The notes: generated by a model not told the origin, from the letters alone. Shown: positions 53,326 through 62,921, numbered from the stretch's first letter. The stretch is DNA of 64,000 nucleotides from Lunatimonas sp. (GCF_020832325.1 NZ_JAFIEU010000050.1:1-64000), one strand, 5' to 3'. Numbers and translations: made by a program.

Positions 53326-54420
53326 CTAATTCACTAACCACAGATAGCTTCCGTACCCATTTTTTTCCATTTCTGCCTTTGGAATAAACCGCATGGCTGC
53401 CGAGTTCATGCAGTAGCGCAGGCCGGTAGGAACTGGTCCATCATTGAATACGTGCCCCACATGGGAGTCTCCGTATTTGCTTCTAACTTCTACGCGCGTC
53501 ATACCGTGGCTCTTATCCATTACCTTTTCCAGATATCGGGCATCAATGGGCTTTGTAAAACTCGGCCATCCCGAGCCCGATTCGTATTTATCGGCAGAAC
53601 TGAATAGTGGTGCTCCTGATACGATGCACACGTATATTCCGGCTTCTTTGTTGTCATTGTAGGCGTTGTCAAAGGCTCTTTCCGTAGCTTCCTCCATGGT
53701 AACCTGGTATTGCAGCGAAGTTAACTTGGCTTTCAACTCTGCTTGCGCGGGCTTTTTGTAACGCTCCGCAGAAGGAACCTCCCAATGGGCCTGTATGAAA
53801 CGATCCCTACCGGAACCTGTGCGGTAACTTTTGTATTCGCGCGGGCTTTTCTTGTAGTAGTCTTGGTGATAGGCCTCCGCCTTGTAGAAGTTGGTAAACT
53901 TAACGATTGGTGTTACGATCGGCTTTTCAAATATTCCGGAACGACCAAGTCGCTCTTTGGAAGCCTCGGCAACCTGCTTCTGTCGATTATCATGGAAAAA
54001 TATTGCAGACTCGTATTGGCTACCTCGATCGTAAAACGAGCCACCCTCGTCCGTTGGATCAAACTGCTGCCAGAAAATATCAATAATCTCTGCATAGCTG
54101 ATTACATCTGGATCAAACGTGACCTGTACCGCTTCCTTGTGGGAGGTGCGGCCTCCAGAGACGTCCGAGTAGGTCGGGTTTTTCTCCTTCCCGCCAGCAT
54201 ATCCAGAAACGACCGAGATAATCCCATCTATCCCTTCAAAGGGAGCCTCGATGCACCAAAAACAGCCACCGGCGAAGGTAGCTAGTTCCTTTTTTCCAGC
54301 ATAGGTGACGGGCTGAGTTTCTGTCTCTGATAATTCACGCTCTGTCGGTCCACCCGCCGAACAAGCCACTGTGGCAAGGTACAAGAAGATTACAGACCAG
54401 AAGAAATTTACTCTTTGCAT
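53326..54420 (-). CDS. msrAB: exported bifunctional methionine sulfoxide reductase MsrA-MsrB lipoprotein
   Basis: About 364 residues from ATG 54420, starting a lipoprotein signal (ATVACSAGG, Cys20). MsrA part: [14 protein letters not shown] (catalytic C53), [12 protein letters not shown]. MsrB part: [13 protein letters not shown] and catalytic Cys in [11 protein letters not shown]. The MsrB half lacks the two zinc CxxC pairs, unlike the cytoplasmic MsrB at 44780-45199. It would repair both methionine sulfoxide epimers in envelope proteins. Downstream of, and probably co-transcribed with, the PspC gene. Confidence 0.93.
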   Translation of the reverse strand: MQRVNFFWSVIFLYLATVACSAGGPTERELSETETQPVTYAGKKELATFAGGCFWCIEAPFEGIDGIISVVSGYAGGKEKNPTYSDVSGGRTSHKEAVQVTFDPDVISYAEIIDIFWQQFDPTDEGGSFYDRGSQYESAIFFHDNRQKQVAEASKERLGRSGIFEKPIVTPIVKFTNFYKAEAYHQDYYKKSPREYKSYRTGSGRDRFIQAHWEVPSAERYKKPAQAELKAKLTSLQYQVTMEEATERAFDNAYNDNKEAGIYVCIVSGAPLFSSADKYESGSGWPSFTKPIDARYLEKVMDKSHGMTRVEVRSKYGDSHVGHVFNDGPVPTGLRYCMNSAAMRFIPKAEMEKNGYGSYLWLVN

Positions 54421-54472
54421 AGGTATCAAACTTTTACGATTAACCAACAAGGTGCGGTAGATGTTTAAAAAC

Positions 54473-54661
54473 TCACTCCTCTGGCATTACAAACCATAGG
54501 ATTAGGTACACCAGAATACCTGGAAACGCAGCGCTTAATAAGGAAACCAAAACATAGACAATCCTCAGCTTATCGGCATCCCATCCTAGGTATTTTGCCA
54601 AGCCGGAGCAGACGCCTGCGATCATTTTGTTTGAGCGTATTCGGGTTAGCTTTTTTTCCAT
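54473..54661 (-). CDS. PspC domain protein
   Basis: A 62-residue protein of the short PspC type: [36 protein letters not shown] and a hydrophobic C-terminal helix. Probably a small inner-membrane stress protein. No other phage-shock genes are near. Confidence 0.9.
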   Translation of the reverse strand: MEKKLTRIRSNKMIAGVCSGLAKYLGWDADKLRIVYVLVSLLSAAFPGILVYLILWFVMPEE

Positions 54662-54789
54662 GGCAGCGATCTTTATTGGTTTTCAATGCTTATTTTTGAT
54701 TCAGGGGTGTGATTTACTCTTTCGCACCAGACCTGAACCATCTAAGCAATAATACAATCTTTTTCGAAAATAAAATCCGGCACTTAGGT

Positions 54790-54797
54790 TATATTTG
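54790..54797 (+). promoter_or_regulatory. candidate -7 element
   Basis: TATATTTG matches TAnnTTTG and ends 15 bases before the ATG at 54813. It overlaps a TTG at 54795 that would otherwise be a possible start, supporting the ATG. Confidence 0.4.
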
Positions 54798-54812
54798 TCA
54801 AAAAAGTCCGCC

Positions 54813-55172
54813 ATGCAGGAATCTTGGAGATTTAGAGATATGTCATTGGAGACCGACGAAGCGCTGGATTCGGCTCACTGGATAGAGCAGGTGTTTGTTG
54901 AGAGAAAAACAGAATTGGGAATTTTTTTATCCTATTATTTCCGATCAGAAGGCGCAGTGGTTGAAAATGTTTCCCTACAATCACGGCAGTCAGAAACAGC
55001 AACTAACGGCACCCTAGCCGTTCGCTTTGACTTGGTCCATTTCAATGCATGCCTGAATATACACGAACAGGGGAAGGAGTCTATGGAGCTTCGTTACGAG
55101 GCATTGCCTTCCCAACGGGAGTTGGTACTTACCGGTCCCTTTTGGCCGGAGAGGGAACCGGATGGTTTTTGA
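54813..55172 (+). CDS. small hypothetical protein
   Basis: 119 residues from ATG 54813. No family recognised. The middle has an alternating beta-type pattern (TLAVRFDLVHFNACLNIHEQ, SMELRYEALPSQRELVLTGPF), no signal peptide and no membrane segment, so a small soluble beta-rich protein is likely. It stands alone between a PspC gene and the SGNH gene, with a candidate promoter directly in front. Confidence 0.6.
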   Translation: MQESWRFRDMSLETDEALDSAHWIEQVFVERKTELGIFLSYYFRSEGAVVENVSLQSRQSETATNGTLAVRFDLVHFNACLNIHEQGKESMELRYEALPSQRELVLTGPFWPEREPDGF

Positions 55173-55222
55173 ATGGTAGGGTTTGATTCAGGTACCACGT
55201 TGGAGGAGTGGGGTAGGCATTT

Positions 55223-55279
55223 GGGAAAGTGATTCTAGGATTTCCATGTGTTGATATGGATACCTGCAATCACTTTCCC
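55223..55279. repeat. long hairpin between convergent genes
   Basis: GGGAAAGTGATT (55223-55234) and AATCACTTTCCC (55268-55279) are perfect 12-bp arms, with inner pairing AGG/CCT and TCCAT/ATGGA, giving a ~57-base stem-loop. No T-run follows on either side. It may be a factor-dependent or bidirectional transcription end, or a small palindromic repeat. Confidence 0.65.
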
Positions 55280-55323
55280 GGTCTGCGTTAATCAATCGGA
55301 AGCCCTCCATCAAAAATCCACAC

Positions 55324-56790
55324 TTACCTTGGTAGATCGTTTCCTATAAACTCATTGGGATTGACGGTTGGGATATTCGAGCCCCATTTTTGGTTGATGA
55401 CCTCGATAAACCGGTTGGCAATGAAGGCGCTGGCACGGCCGTTGGGGTGTACACCATCCACTGAAAAAGCACCGTTTGGCGGTGCGATGCCGGGTGATAG
55501 GGCGACTCCTCCTGCGCTGATCTGCCCCTGCAAGACCTCGTTAAACATTTGGTTGATGTCTACCAAGACCAGTCTGTCGGCTTGCGCTTGGACGGCGTTT
55601 GCAATGATGCCGTTGAACGTAGTGATCTTTTGGGCTATTTCGTCGATTTCCGAGGGTATAAGCACATATTCATCGCCCACAGGAACAGTAAGCCCTACAA
55701 TATTAAGTGGATTTCCGCCGATCGAGGTACCCAGCACCTGGGAGAGGGTAAGGGTTGCTCGGTCGTTGGCATTGGATTGCCGAATAGACGGTAGTCCTCT
55801 ATCCGACAGATCGGTAAGTGTTTCGTCTGTCATTACGAAGCCATTGGCTCCCACCTGAAAGTTTATTCTCCTTAAGTTTCTCTCCTCGGCTGTAATGAGG
55901 TTTCCAGCAAGTGCCTGGTCCAATCCCTGATTATAGCCCTGATAGGCATTATTTGCAAGACTTACTTGTACAGAGGTAAGAGGTACTGCATTCCAGGGAA
56001 TCAGCGTGAAGTAGGGGAGTGCATTTAGATTGGGGATGTTGGCTACTGCTCCTTTCGCATTGGGGTTGGCCTGAAGCATCGCTCCGAGAGCGAGGGCATA
56101 CCGATTGGCAAAGTCTGCATCGGAGGTCAGTAATCCTGGATTTGATCCTCCGGTAAGTGCATAGCCAAGTACATCGTTTTTACCTAGCCAGAACGTGAAA
56201 AAGGTTCCTCCATTGGCTAATGCCGCTGCAGCATCCCCAACAAGCGTCGAGCTGCCTGGACTACTCGCAAATCGGGCATACTCTGGATTGAATGCCGGAT
56301 GGTTGGGTTGACTGATATCACCGGTCTCTGGGATCAGTGCGGTACCCAAACTGATTCGGTTGACGCCAAAATTATTCAGTTCGGATTTATTGCCAGTAAA
56401 TGGTGTAATGGGGTTTCCTGGTATGATAGGATCCGGTAGGGTAACACCTGTGTTGGGGTTAGTCCGCAGGATCAATCTGCCCAGGCTGATACCCCCCGGT
56501 CCAGGGCTGAAGAAGCCTACCTCGGCATTGATGTCAGGAACACGAAAGGGGCCTCCGCCTACCTGTTCCATTTGTCGGGCCAAAATAACCGAAAAGCTGT
56601 TTTGTTGGGACCGGTTATACAAAGCACCGTCCATCACGCCTGCAGTAATGGAGGAGCCAATGCTGACCATTTTGGTAAAATCCGCCTGTCCCGAACTGGG
56701 TTCGGGTGCAGGGGACTCAGGGAAATCGTAGTTACAGGCGCCAGCAACTGCTAAAAGGGCAATTAGTAGGTATTTTGCGGTGGGTTTCAT
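55324..56790 (-). CDS. SGNH/GDSL-type hydrolase lipoprotein
   Basis: A 488-residue lipoprotein (AVAGACNYDF lipobox). The SGNH blocks are MVSIGSSITAG (nucleophile Ser), FFTFWLGKNDVLGYAL (block III Asn) and FSVDGVHPNGRASAFIA (Asp/His). It should be an esterase or lipase at the outer membrane. It follows the TonB receptor gene after 13 bases and is clearly in the same transcription unit, so it may process the receptor's substrate. Confidence 0.88.
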   Translation of the reverse strand: MKPTAKYLLIALLAVAGACNYDFPESPAPEPSSGQADFTKMVSIGSSITAGVMDGALYNRSQQNSFSVILARQMEQVGGGPFRVPDINAEVGFFSPGPGGISLGRLILRTNPNTGVTLPDPIIPGNPITPFTGNKSELNNFGVNRISLGTALIPETGDISQPNHPAFNPEYARFASSPGSSTLVGDAAAALANGGTFFTFWLGKNDVLGYALTGGSNPGLLTSDADFANRYALALGAMLQANPNAKGAVANIPNLNALPYFTLIPWNAVPLTSVQVSLANNAYQGYNQGLDQALAGNLITAEERNLRRINFQVGANGFVMTDETLTDLSDRGLPSIRQSNANDRATLTLSQVLGTSIGGNPLNIVGLTVPVGDEYVLIPSEIDEIAQKITTFNGIIANAVQAQADRLVLVDINQMFNEVLQGQISAGGVALSPGIAPPNGAFSVDGVHPNGRASAFIANRFIEVINQKWGSNIPTVNPNEFIGNDLPR

Positions 56791-56803
56791 GGCGTAGGCT
56801 GGT

Positions 56804-59686
56804 TTAGTTTAACAATTCGTCAAACGTGATGGAGAGGTAATAAATGGCTCCAATAGTAGGTCCTCCAAAGTTTAGGATGTACCGGTTATTGAAAATATTC
56901 GAACCGCCAAGTTTGACGATGCTCTTGATGTTTTTGAGCCGGTAGCTAACCTGGGCATCCACATTGTGGAATTCAGGCACATCTCCCTGTGCAAAAGACG
57001 ATTCCCAACGGAACCCTGTCTGATATCTGTAGGCAACGTTAAATCCGAGTTTTTGAGTCAACTTCCGATTGCCAAACATGATGTTGGTTTTGTGCTCGGG
57101 CGTGTTGAAGTCGGAGATAAAGCCTTCCTCGAACTCCGTGATTAAGCGATTGAAATTATAGTTTCCACTTATGGTATAGTTCTTGGGCAGATTATACGTA
57201 AGGCCTATCACTGCACCATGTGCTCTGACCTCCCGGTCAACAATGTTGGTGTAGGTCTGGAAGGTGTTTTCTTGGCCAGGAATGGTAACCGGTGTCAGTA
57301 AGGTGGGAGCATTGACGGCGTTGATAGCGCCCTGATCGGTATTCAATGCAGCCCCTGGGAATACCGGACCGGGAGCTTTGCGAACGGCTGTCTGTGTGAT
57401 AAAGTCGTTGTACACATTGTAATAGTAGGCCATATCGATCAATAGGCGGTTATTGTTGAGCAATCCTTTGTATCCCACTTCGGTGGACCGTACTTGCTCG
57501 GGTCGCAGGTCAGGCAGAGATTCTACCCGCTGTAGTAGTGCCGTGGCGGCGGGATCGACTGGGCTGGCTCCTGCTCCTACTGCCGCTGCATAGCGTTGCA
57601 CGGAGGCTAAACTGAAGGAGTTTTCGAAGATATTGTACTTCTCCCGGTAGAAAGGCAAGCCTCCAATCAGCCTGGCAGACACCACGTTCAGGTCTATGTG
57701 TTGTCCCTGTGTAGTAGGCATTCTGAACCCCGTTTGGAAGGAAGCCCGGAAGTTGCTGTTTCCTTCAGTCCATACTCCGGAGATTCTTGGGCTAAACTGA
57801 CCTTCGAAGTTTTCGTTTTTGTCATATCGTAAGGATCCAGTGATCTTCAGTTTATCGTTGACCACCCGCTTAGCTCCCTGCACGAAGGCACCTATTTCCT
57901 GGATGGTGATATCGTTGCCTTCCACATCGGCAAAGATGGTCCCATTGGACCGTAGGTCGTAGATGCGGTATGAACCGCCGGCCAATAGGTCCATGAACTG
58001 GATTTCGTTTTTGAAGTTATACTGACCCTCTACCATATTCATCTGGGATTGGTCATTGAAAAGGGCCCCCTGTGGAATCACCTGGCTTCTGATCTGGGAG
58101 GTAGCCTGTTCGAATTGCTGTGATCCTGGCAAATACCTGCCCACATCTGCCTGTTGGCGCGCAAACTGATGGGCCATGGCCTGCTGGGCAGGATTGCCCA
58201 TAGCGCCAGGGGCTACCTGCTGCTGTGCCAAAGCGCCCATGTAGTTGAGCGTATACTCGCCAAACCAAGCAGAGTTGTTTTTCCAGCTGTCATTGATGTT
58301 TACTCCCAGCAGGTCTGCAATATAAGAGTCTCCCGAGTTTTCGCGGGTTGTATAGGCACGGAGGAAGTAGTTATCTCCCTTTAGTTCCAATTTGTGCTGG
58401 GTAATGTTGAAATTGTTTAGCGAGTAGCGCTGTGCGCCGGTATAAACCGAGGTTCCTGCTCCGTAGTTGATGGTGTAGGAAAGTTCAGACCGATCGTTGA
58501 TTCGGTAGTGAAGTGCTCCATTGAATTTGTAGTTTTTGGCACCATAGTCTACTAGGTATCGCTCTTCGTAGCCGGTACGCGAAACTACTTGGTCCGGTAT
58601 GCTGCTGATATATCCACCCAACCCCAGTGCGTTGGCCTGAGTCTGTATGGCAGCCACGTTTCGTAAGAGTCCTATATTATTGGATACTTCGTCTCCGAAT
58701 ACATGTACTTGGTTTTCTCCTGGGTTAAAGGGAAGACTTCCCTGTGCCTCCCGATTTAGGTCAGTGGCATCGGTACCGTGCCAGTCGGTGGCTTCAAGGA
58801 AAGAAGCGCTGATTTTAAAAGCTAACTTATTATTGAAGGCATGGGCATAACGGATGGCTCCTTCGTACATAGGTTGAGGAGCGCTAGGTTCACCTGGTCT
58901 ACCGTTGAAGTGGTTGAAGCCCTGTTTATAGAAGGCGCTTAAACCTTGGTAATCAAAAGGGCTTTTACTGTTTACTAATAAAATTCCGTTAAACGCATTG
59001 GGTCCGTACAGCGCGGAGGCTGCTCCAGGAATAAACTCCACGCTTTCAACATCCAGTTCCGAGGGTCCGTTGAGGTTTCCTATGGGGAAATTGAGTGCGG
59101 GGGCCTGTGTGTCCATTCCATCCGTTAATTGAACGAAACGGGTGTTGCCGGTGGAGTTAAATCCCCGGGCGTTGAGAATCTGGAAATTGATGGAGGAGGA
59201 GGTGACATCCACGCCCTTGAGGTTTGCGATTGCCTTGTAGTAGGAGTCCGAGGCCGTTTCCCGTATGGCCAGGATATCCATTTTTTCTACAGTTACGGGG
59301 GATTGCAGGATGCTTTCCTCTACGCGGGAGGCCGATACAACCACCTCTTGGCCCAGGAAGGATTGCTCGGCTAGGGCGATGGAAAGACCGCTTACGTTTT
59401 CTTGGGTGATCTCCACTTCTTGCGTGGCAAAGCCCACCATGGAAAAAACCAAGGTCAGCGGTGGGGCTTGATTTACGCTTAGGCGGAAGTTGCCCTCCAT
59501 GTCGGTCACCGTTCCCATGACCCTACCTTTTACAAGAATGTTTACACCTATGAGGGGGTCTTTGGTATCTGCTTCTGTTACTTTCCCGCTGATGGAAGTT
59601 TGCTGGGCGAAGCTATGCTGAACCCAAAAAAAACCGATCAACAGCAACGATAAAATCTTTGATAAGTTTGCGTAGTTGTGTAACAT
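56804..59686 (-). CDS. TonB-dependent outer-membrane receptor
   Basis: 960 residues: signal peptide (...VQHSFAQ), a carboxypeptidase-regulatory-like beta domain (ISGKVTEADTKDPLIGVNIL), plug domain (VVVSASRVEESILQSPVTVEKM ... LYGPNAFNGILLVNSKSPF) and a 22-stranded barrel, ending with the aromatic SITFDELLN. It imports a large or scarce ligand using TonB energy. There is no SusD gene; an SGNH hydrolase lipoprotein takes that place. Ligand unknown; lipid-like or acylated glycans are a guess from the hydrolase. Confidence 0.93.
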   Translation of the reverse strand: MLHNYANLSKILSLLLIGFFWVQHSFAQQTSISGKVTEADTKDPLIGVNILVKGRVMGTVTDMEGNFRLSVNQAPPLTLVFSMVGFATQEVEITQENVSGLSIALAEQSFLGQEVVVSASRVEESILQSPVTVEKMDILAIRETASDSYYKAIANLKGVDVTSSSINFQILNARGFNSTGNTRFVQLTDGMDTQAPALNFPIGNLNGPSELDVESVEFIPGAASALYGPNAFNGILLVNSKSPFDYQGLSAFYKQGFNHFNGRPGEPSAPQPMYEGAIRYAHAFNNKLAFKISASFLEATDWHGTDATDLNREAQGSLPFNPGENQVHVFGDEVSNNIGLLRNVAAIQTQANALGLGGYISSIPDQVVSRTGYEERYLVDYGAKNYKFNGALHYRINDRSELSYTINYGAGTSVYTGAQRYSLNNFNITQHKLELKGDNYFLRAYTTRENSGDSYIADLLGVNINDSWKNNSAWFGEYTLNYMGALAQQQVAPGAMGNPAQQAMAHQFARQQADVGRYLPGSQQFEQATSQIRSQVIPQGALFNDQSQMNMVEGQYNFKNEIQFMDLLAGGSYRIYDLRSNGTIFADVEGNDITIQEIGAFVQGAKRVVNDKLKITGSLRYDKNENFEGQFSPRISGVWTEGNSNFRASFQTGFRMPTTQGQHIDLNVVSARLIGGLPFYREKYNIFENSFSLASVQRYAAAVGAGASPVDPAATALLQRVESLPDLRPEQVRSTEVGYKGLLNNNRLLIDMAYYYNVYNDFITQTAVRKAPGPVFPGAALNTDQGAINAVNAPTLLTPVTIPGQENTFQTYTNIVDREVRAHGAVIGLTYNLPKNYTISGNYNFNRLITEFEEGFISDFNTPEHKTNIMFGNRKLTQKLGFNVAYRYQTGFRWESSFAQGDVPEFHNVDAQVSYRLKNIKSIVKLGGSNIFNNRYILNFGGPTIGAIYYLSITFDELLN

Positions 59687-60039
59687 AGGAGTTTTGGCTT
59701 ATTGTTAAAATTTCTCTAAAAGGCAATCAGTTGGTTACACTTCTGGCCACGGACAGATTGGTTATTTCAAGTCATGTGGGTTGGCTATTCGTATGCATAT
59801 TAACGTATTCCTGAAGAAATAGGCAACGTTTTACATCATTATTTTTTGTAAAATATCATTCGGGATCCCTGAAAAAAAGGAAAACTGCACTATTATTTTA
59901 AATAATGATCCCTGTAATACATGTATTTTTCAAAAATTAGCGATGGTTTACAACACATTATGGAATACTGCAAAAAGGGAAATTGAAAAAATGAATTTTT
60001 GCCCCCTTTTAGGCAAAAAAAATGGAATTAAGGACTTGC
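59687..60039. other. intergenic region upstream of the TonB receptor
   Basis: About 350 bases, AT-rich, between gldC and the receptor, both on the minus strand. It must hold the receptor's promoter, but no clear TAnnTTTG element was found on the minus strand. Nothing else recognised. Confidence 0.5.
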
Positions 60040-60381
60040 TTATCCTTGATTTTTATTTTCTTCATTTACGTGTTTTACCAAGCGATCACAGAGTTCTTTT
60101 AACTCCTCGGCATAGTATTCGTCACCAGTAGCATTGAGGATCGTTTGGGCCATACCTCCGAGAATATCAATATAAAAGCGCTTCATCTCCGCCACCGACA
60201 TGTCGTCTGTCCACAGGTCAATGCGAAGTGTGCTATGGTTGAGGTTATCCCACACGTTCAGGCTGATGCTTCGGGTAGACTCCATTCCTTCACTTTCCTT
60301 ATCGGTGGCATTCCACTCAATGGATTTGGGTAGATTTTTTTCGTCTAGGGAGATGGTGAAATTGATGTCTGATTTTTTCAT
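60040..60381 (-). CDS. gldC: gliding motility protein GldC
   Basis: A 113-residue protein with the GldC pattern: KKSDINFTISLDEKNLPKSI EWNATD, LNVWDNLNHSTLRIDLWTDDM and AEMKRFYIDILGGMAQTI. GldC is a small cytoplasmic factor that supports gliding motility in Bacteroidota. The ATG (60379-60381) belongs to a copy of the 91-bp repeat, which therefore forms the entire upstream leader of the gene. No other gld gene is in the window. Confidence 0.93.
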   Translation of the reverse strand: MKKSDINFTISLDEKNLPKSIEWNATDKESEGMESTRSISLNVWDNLNHSTLRIDLWTDDMSVAEMKRFYIDILGGMAQTILNATGDEYYAEELKELCDRLVKHVNEENKNQG

Positions 60382-60473
60382 GTGTCTATAATTGTTTTTC
60401 AGCGGTCACATGGAATCTCGCATGGTTGATAGTCATCCCAGTGTGTGACGGCTGCGTCATGCTCGATTTCATC
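60379..60473 (-). repeat. fourth copy of the ~91-bp structured repeat, in front of gldC
   Basis: Reads on the minus strand GATGAAATCGAGCATGACGC ... GCGAGATTCCATGTGACC ... TATAGACACATG and matches the unit at 142-231 almost base for base. Its final ATG is the start codon of gldC, so promoter and leader of gldC must lie in or beyond the repeat. The next ~225 bases to 60699 hold no gene. Confidence 0.88.
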
Positions 60474-60699
60474 CGTTTAGAGTTGCAGTGTGCAATACTA
60501 GATTTTGGTTTGCGGTAAAAGAATGATCAGGGAAATCTTCCGAGTGTTTTCTGTCAAGCGCGCCGCAAAAATAAGAAAGATTACGACTGGATCAGGATTT
60601 CATCCCATATAAAATCAAAAGGGATAGCATCAAATAGGACCAAATCGTTGACTGGCACGAAGAAAGCACCCATTTCCAAAAAAAACAAGTAGCTAGTTA

Positions 60700-61740
60700 C
60701 TACTTGGCAATCTGTTGTATGGGTACACGAATCACGTAACTGTCGGCCGTTACATACAGGTATCTTTCCGCGTTATCCAGTGCCACATTGGAGGTGAGTT
60801 GGCCAACTTTCAGTTTTCCAAGCAGCATCCCTTGTGCGTCAAAGATCCAGACTCCCCCCGGCCCGGTGGCATAGATGATTCCCTTTGCAGAAACCTTTAG
60901 CCCGTCGGGTAGGCCCTTATCCTGCTGCAATGCAACAGATGCATCGTAAAAGATCTGTCCTTCATCTAGCGATTTGCCTTGGTCCAGTACCCGGTACACG
61001 TACCAATATGGTTTTTGTGGATCGGAGTTGGCAATCAGCAGTGAATGCTCTCCCGGTAGAAAGTGAATGCCGTTTGGTCGGCTAAGGCTATCCACCAGCA
61101 AGGTGATGGTTTCGTCTACGGGACTATATCGGTATACTCCCTGAAAAGGAAGCTCTTTGAGCGGGTCATTGATGTTCTTTTCCAAGCCATACGGAGGATC
61201 CGTGAAATATAAATTACCTTGACTGTCGAACACTGCATCGTTGGGGCTATTGAAGCGTTTTCCTTCATAGTTGTCTGCAATGGACTGGTAGATGGGTTTT
61301 GGGTTGGCAAGTGGTGCATCCATCAAGGCCATCTGCCGGTCTCCGTGTTGGCATAAGACCAACCTGCCCTCGGGATTTAGCAATAGCCCATTGGAACCGA
61401 CTTCGCCTCCCCGGTCGGCTGTGCCGGTGTACCCGGAGGGCTGCAGGTAGGGTCTAACTCCCTCACCTTGCCTCCAACGGTGTACGGTATTGGTAGGGAT
61501 TTCAGAAAAAAGCAGCATCTGTTCTTTTTCCACCCAGAGTGGCCCCTCCGTCCATTCGAAGCCTTGGCCGAGAATCTCCACTTCGGTACCTTCCGGAAAG
61601 AGAATATCCATCAGTTCGTGATTCCTTTCGATCTCCAAGGTGAGAGGAGGGGCATCGGATTTTTCAGAGCGTGTCTGCGGACCACAGGCGAACAGGGCAA
61701 GTGCTGCTAGCTGGAATAGGCGAAGAAGGTACCCTTTCAT
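60700..61740 (-). CDS. SMP-30/gluconolactonase-like lipoprotein
   Basis: A 346-residue six-bladed propeller of the SMP-30/Gnl/LRE type with a lipoprotein signal (ALALFACGPQ). Typical parts: FEWTEGPLWVEKEQMLLFSE (metal Glu), RFNSPNDAVFDSQGNLYFTDPPYG (metal Asn), SRPNGIHFLPG and GLPDGLKVSAKGIIYATGPGGVW. It should hydrolyse sugar lactones in the periplasm. Third gene of the GH2 - aldose epimerase - lactonase operon; it starts 11 bases after the epimerase stop. Confidence 0.9.
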   Translation of the reverse strand: MKGYLLRLFQLAALALFACGPQTRSEKSDAPPLTLEIERNHELMDILFPEGTEVEILGQGFEWTEGPLWVEKEQMLLFSEIPTNTVHRWRQGEGVRPYLQPSGYTGTADRGGEVGSNGLLLNPEGRLVLCQHGDRQMALMDAPLANPKPIYQSIADNYEGKRFNSPNDAVFDSQGNLYFTDPPYGLEKNINDPLKELPFQGVYRYSPVDETITLLVDSLSRPNGIHFLPGEHSLLIANSDPQKPYWYVYRVLDQGKSLDEGQIFYDASVALQQDKGLPDGLKVSAKGIIYATGPGGVWIFDAQGMLLGKLKVGQLTSNVALDNAERYLYVTADSYVIRVPIQQIAK

Positions 61741-61751
61741 GGTTTATTCAC

Positions 61752-62921
61752 TTAAGGTTCAACGGAAAACTTGTAGATGCAGACATGCTGATATGTTTCT
61801 CCCGGATTCAACACTACCGAAGGGAAGTTGGGCTGGTTTGGAGAATCGGGAAAATGCTGTGTTTCAAGGCATATGGCACCCCGCTTTTCGTAGATTTTTC
61901 CTTCCTTGGACTTAGATTGCCCGTTCATAAAGTTGCCGGTGTAGATCTGAACGCCCGGCTGTGACGTAAAAACTTCCATTTTTCTGCCGTTTTCGGGCAC
62001 CACCACCGTCGCGGCTAGTTCTGGCTTATTTCCAGTATCTTTTTTGTTCAGCACCCAGTTGTGATCGTAGCCGCCGGCTATTTTTAGTTGAGGATAGTCA
62101 TCGTCGATCCGATCGCCCACTAGGTGAGGAGTACGGAAATCCATAGGAGTACCTGCCACGGGAGCGATTTCACCTGTTGGTATCAGCACCTCGTTTACTG
62201 GGGTGAAGTAGTCTGCGTTCAGGGTTAGCAGGTGGTTGTGGACGTTGCCATTGCCATGCCCGTTAAGGTTATAAAAACCATGGTGGGTTAAGTTTACAAT
62301 GGTTTTTTGATCGGTCTCCGCTTCGTAGCCAATTTTGAATTCATTGTCGTCGGTGAGCTCATAAGTCATAATCACCGTTAGGTTTCCTGGAAATCCCGCT
62401 TGCCCATCGGCAGAAATGTACTTTAATTTCAACAGTTGATCAGACGACTCCAATACCTCCCAGACAACGGCGTGATATCCACCAGGCCACCCATGCAGGT
62501 TGTTGGGTCCGTTGTTTGCCTCCAATTGGTAGGTTTTGCCGTCCAGTGTAAACTGTGCATTGGCTATCCGATTGCCGTACCTTCCAATCGGTGCCCCAAA
62601 GTAGCCGCCTCCGGCTTCCATGTAATCGTCGAGGTTGTCAAAGCCTAAATTGATGTCTTCAAAGTTTCCATCTTTGTCAGGGGTAAAAAGCTCCAATATG
62701 CGCCCGCCGTAGTTGGTGACCGTCATTTCCAATCTGTTCTTATTTTTTAACAGAAAAAATCGGACATCTCCCTCCGGTAGGGTACGCTCAAATTTCTTAG
62801 GATCAAGTTTGCTATGCATTTGTTCGGATTTTTCGTTGGTTTGTTGTTTGGTATTTTCTGAGGAGGTGCCGCATGCGAACGCAAGCAGTGCCATTCCCAT
62901 AAAGTTGACTAGGGTTTTCAT
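61752..62921 (-). CDS. galM: aldose 1-epimerase (mutarotase), lipoprotein
   Basis: A 389-residue galactose mutarotase-type protein with a lipoprotein signal (LLAFACGTSS). Family motifs: PIGRYGNRIANAQFTL, NNGPNNLHGWPGGY, NLTHHGFYNLNGHG (catalytic His), GGYDHNWVL and CLETQHFPDSPNQPNFPS. It interconverts sugar anomers, here outside the cytoplasm. Its start overlaps the GH2 stop by 4 bases (ATGA), so translation is coupled. Confidence 0.93.
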   Translation of the reverse strand: MKTLVNFMGMALLAFACGTSSENTKQQTNEKSEQMHSKLDPKKFERTLPEGDVRFFLLKNKNRLEMTVTNYGGRILELFTPDKDGNFEDINLGFDNLDDYMEAGGGYFGAPIGRYGNRIANAQFTLDGKTYQLEANNGPNNLHGWPGGYHAVVWEVLESSDQLLKLKYISADGQAGFPGNLTVIMTYELTDDNEFKIGYEAETDQKTIVNLTHHGFYNLNGHGNGNVHNHLLTLNADYFTPVNEVLIPTGEIAPVAGTPMDFRTPHLVGDRIDDDYPQLKIAGGYDHNWVLNKKDTGNKPELAATVVVPENGRKMEVFTSQPGVQIYTGNFMNGQSKSKEGKIYEKRGAICLETQHFPDSPNQPNFPSVVLNPGETYQHVCIYKFSVEP

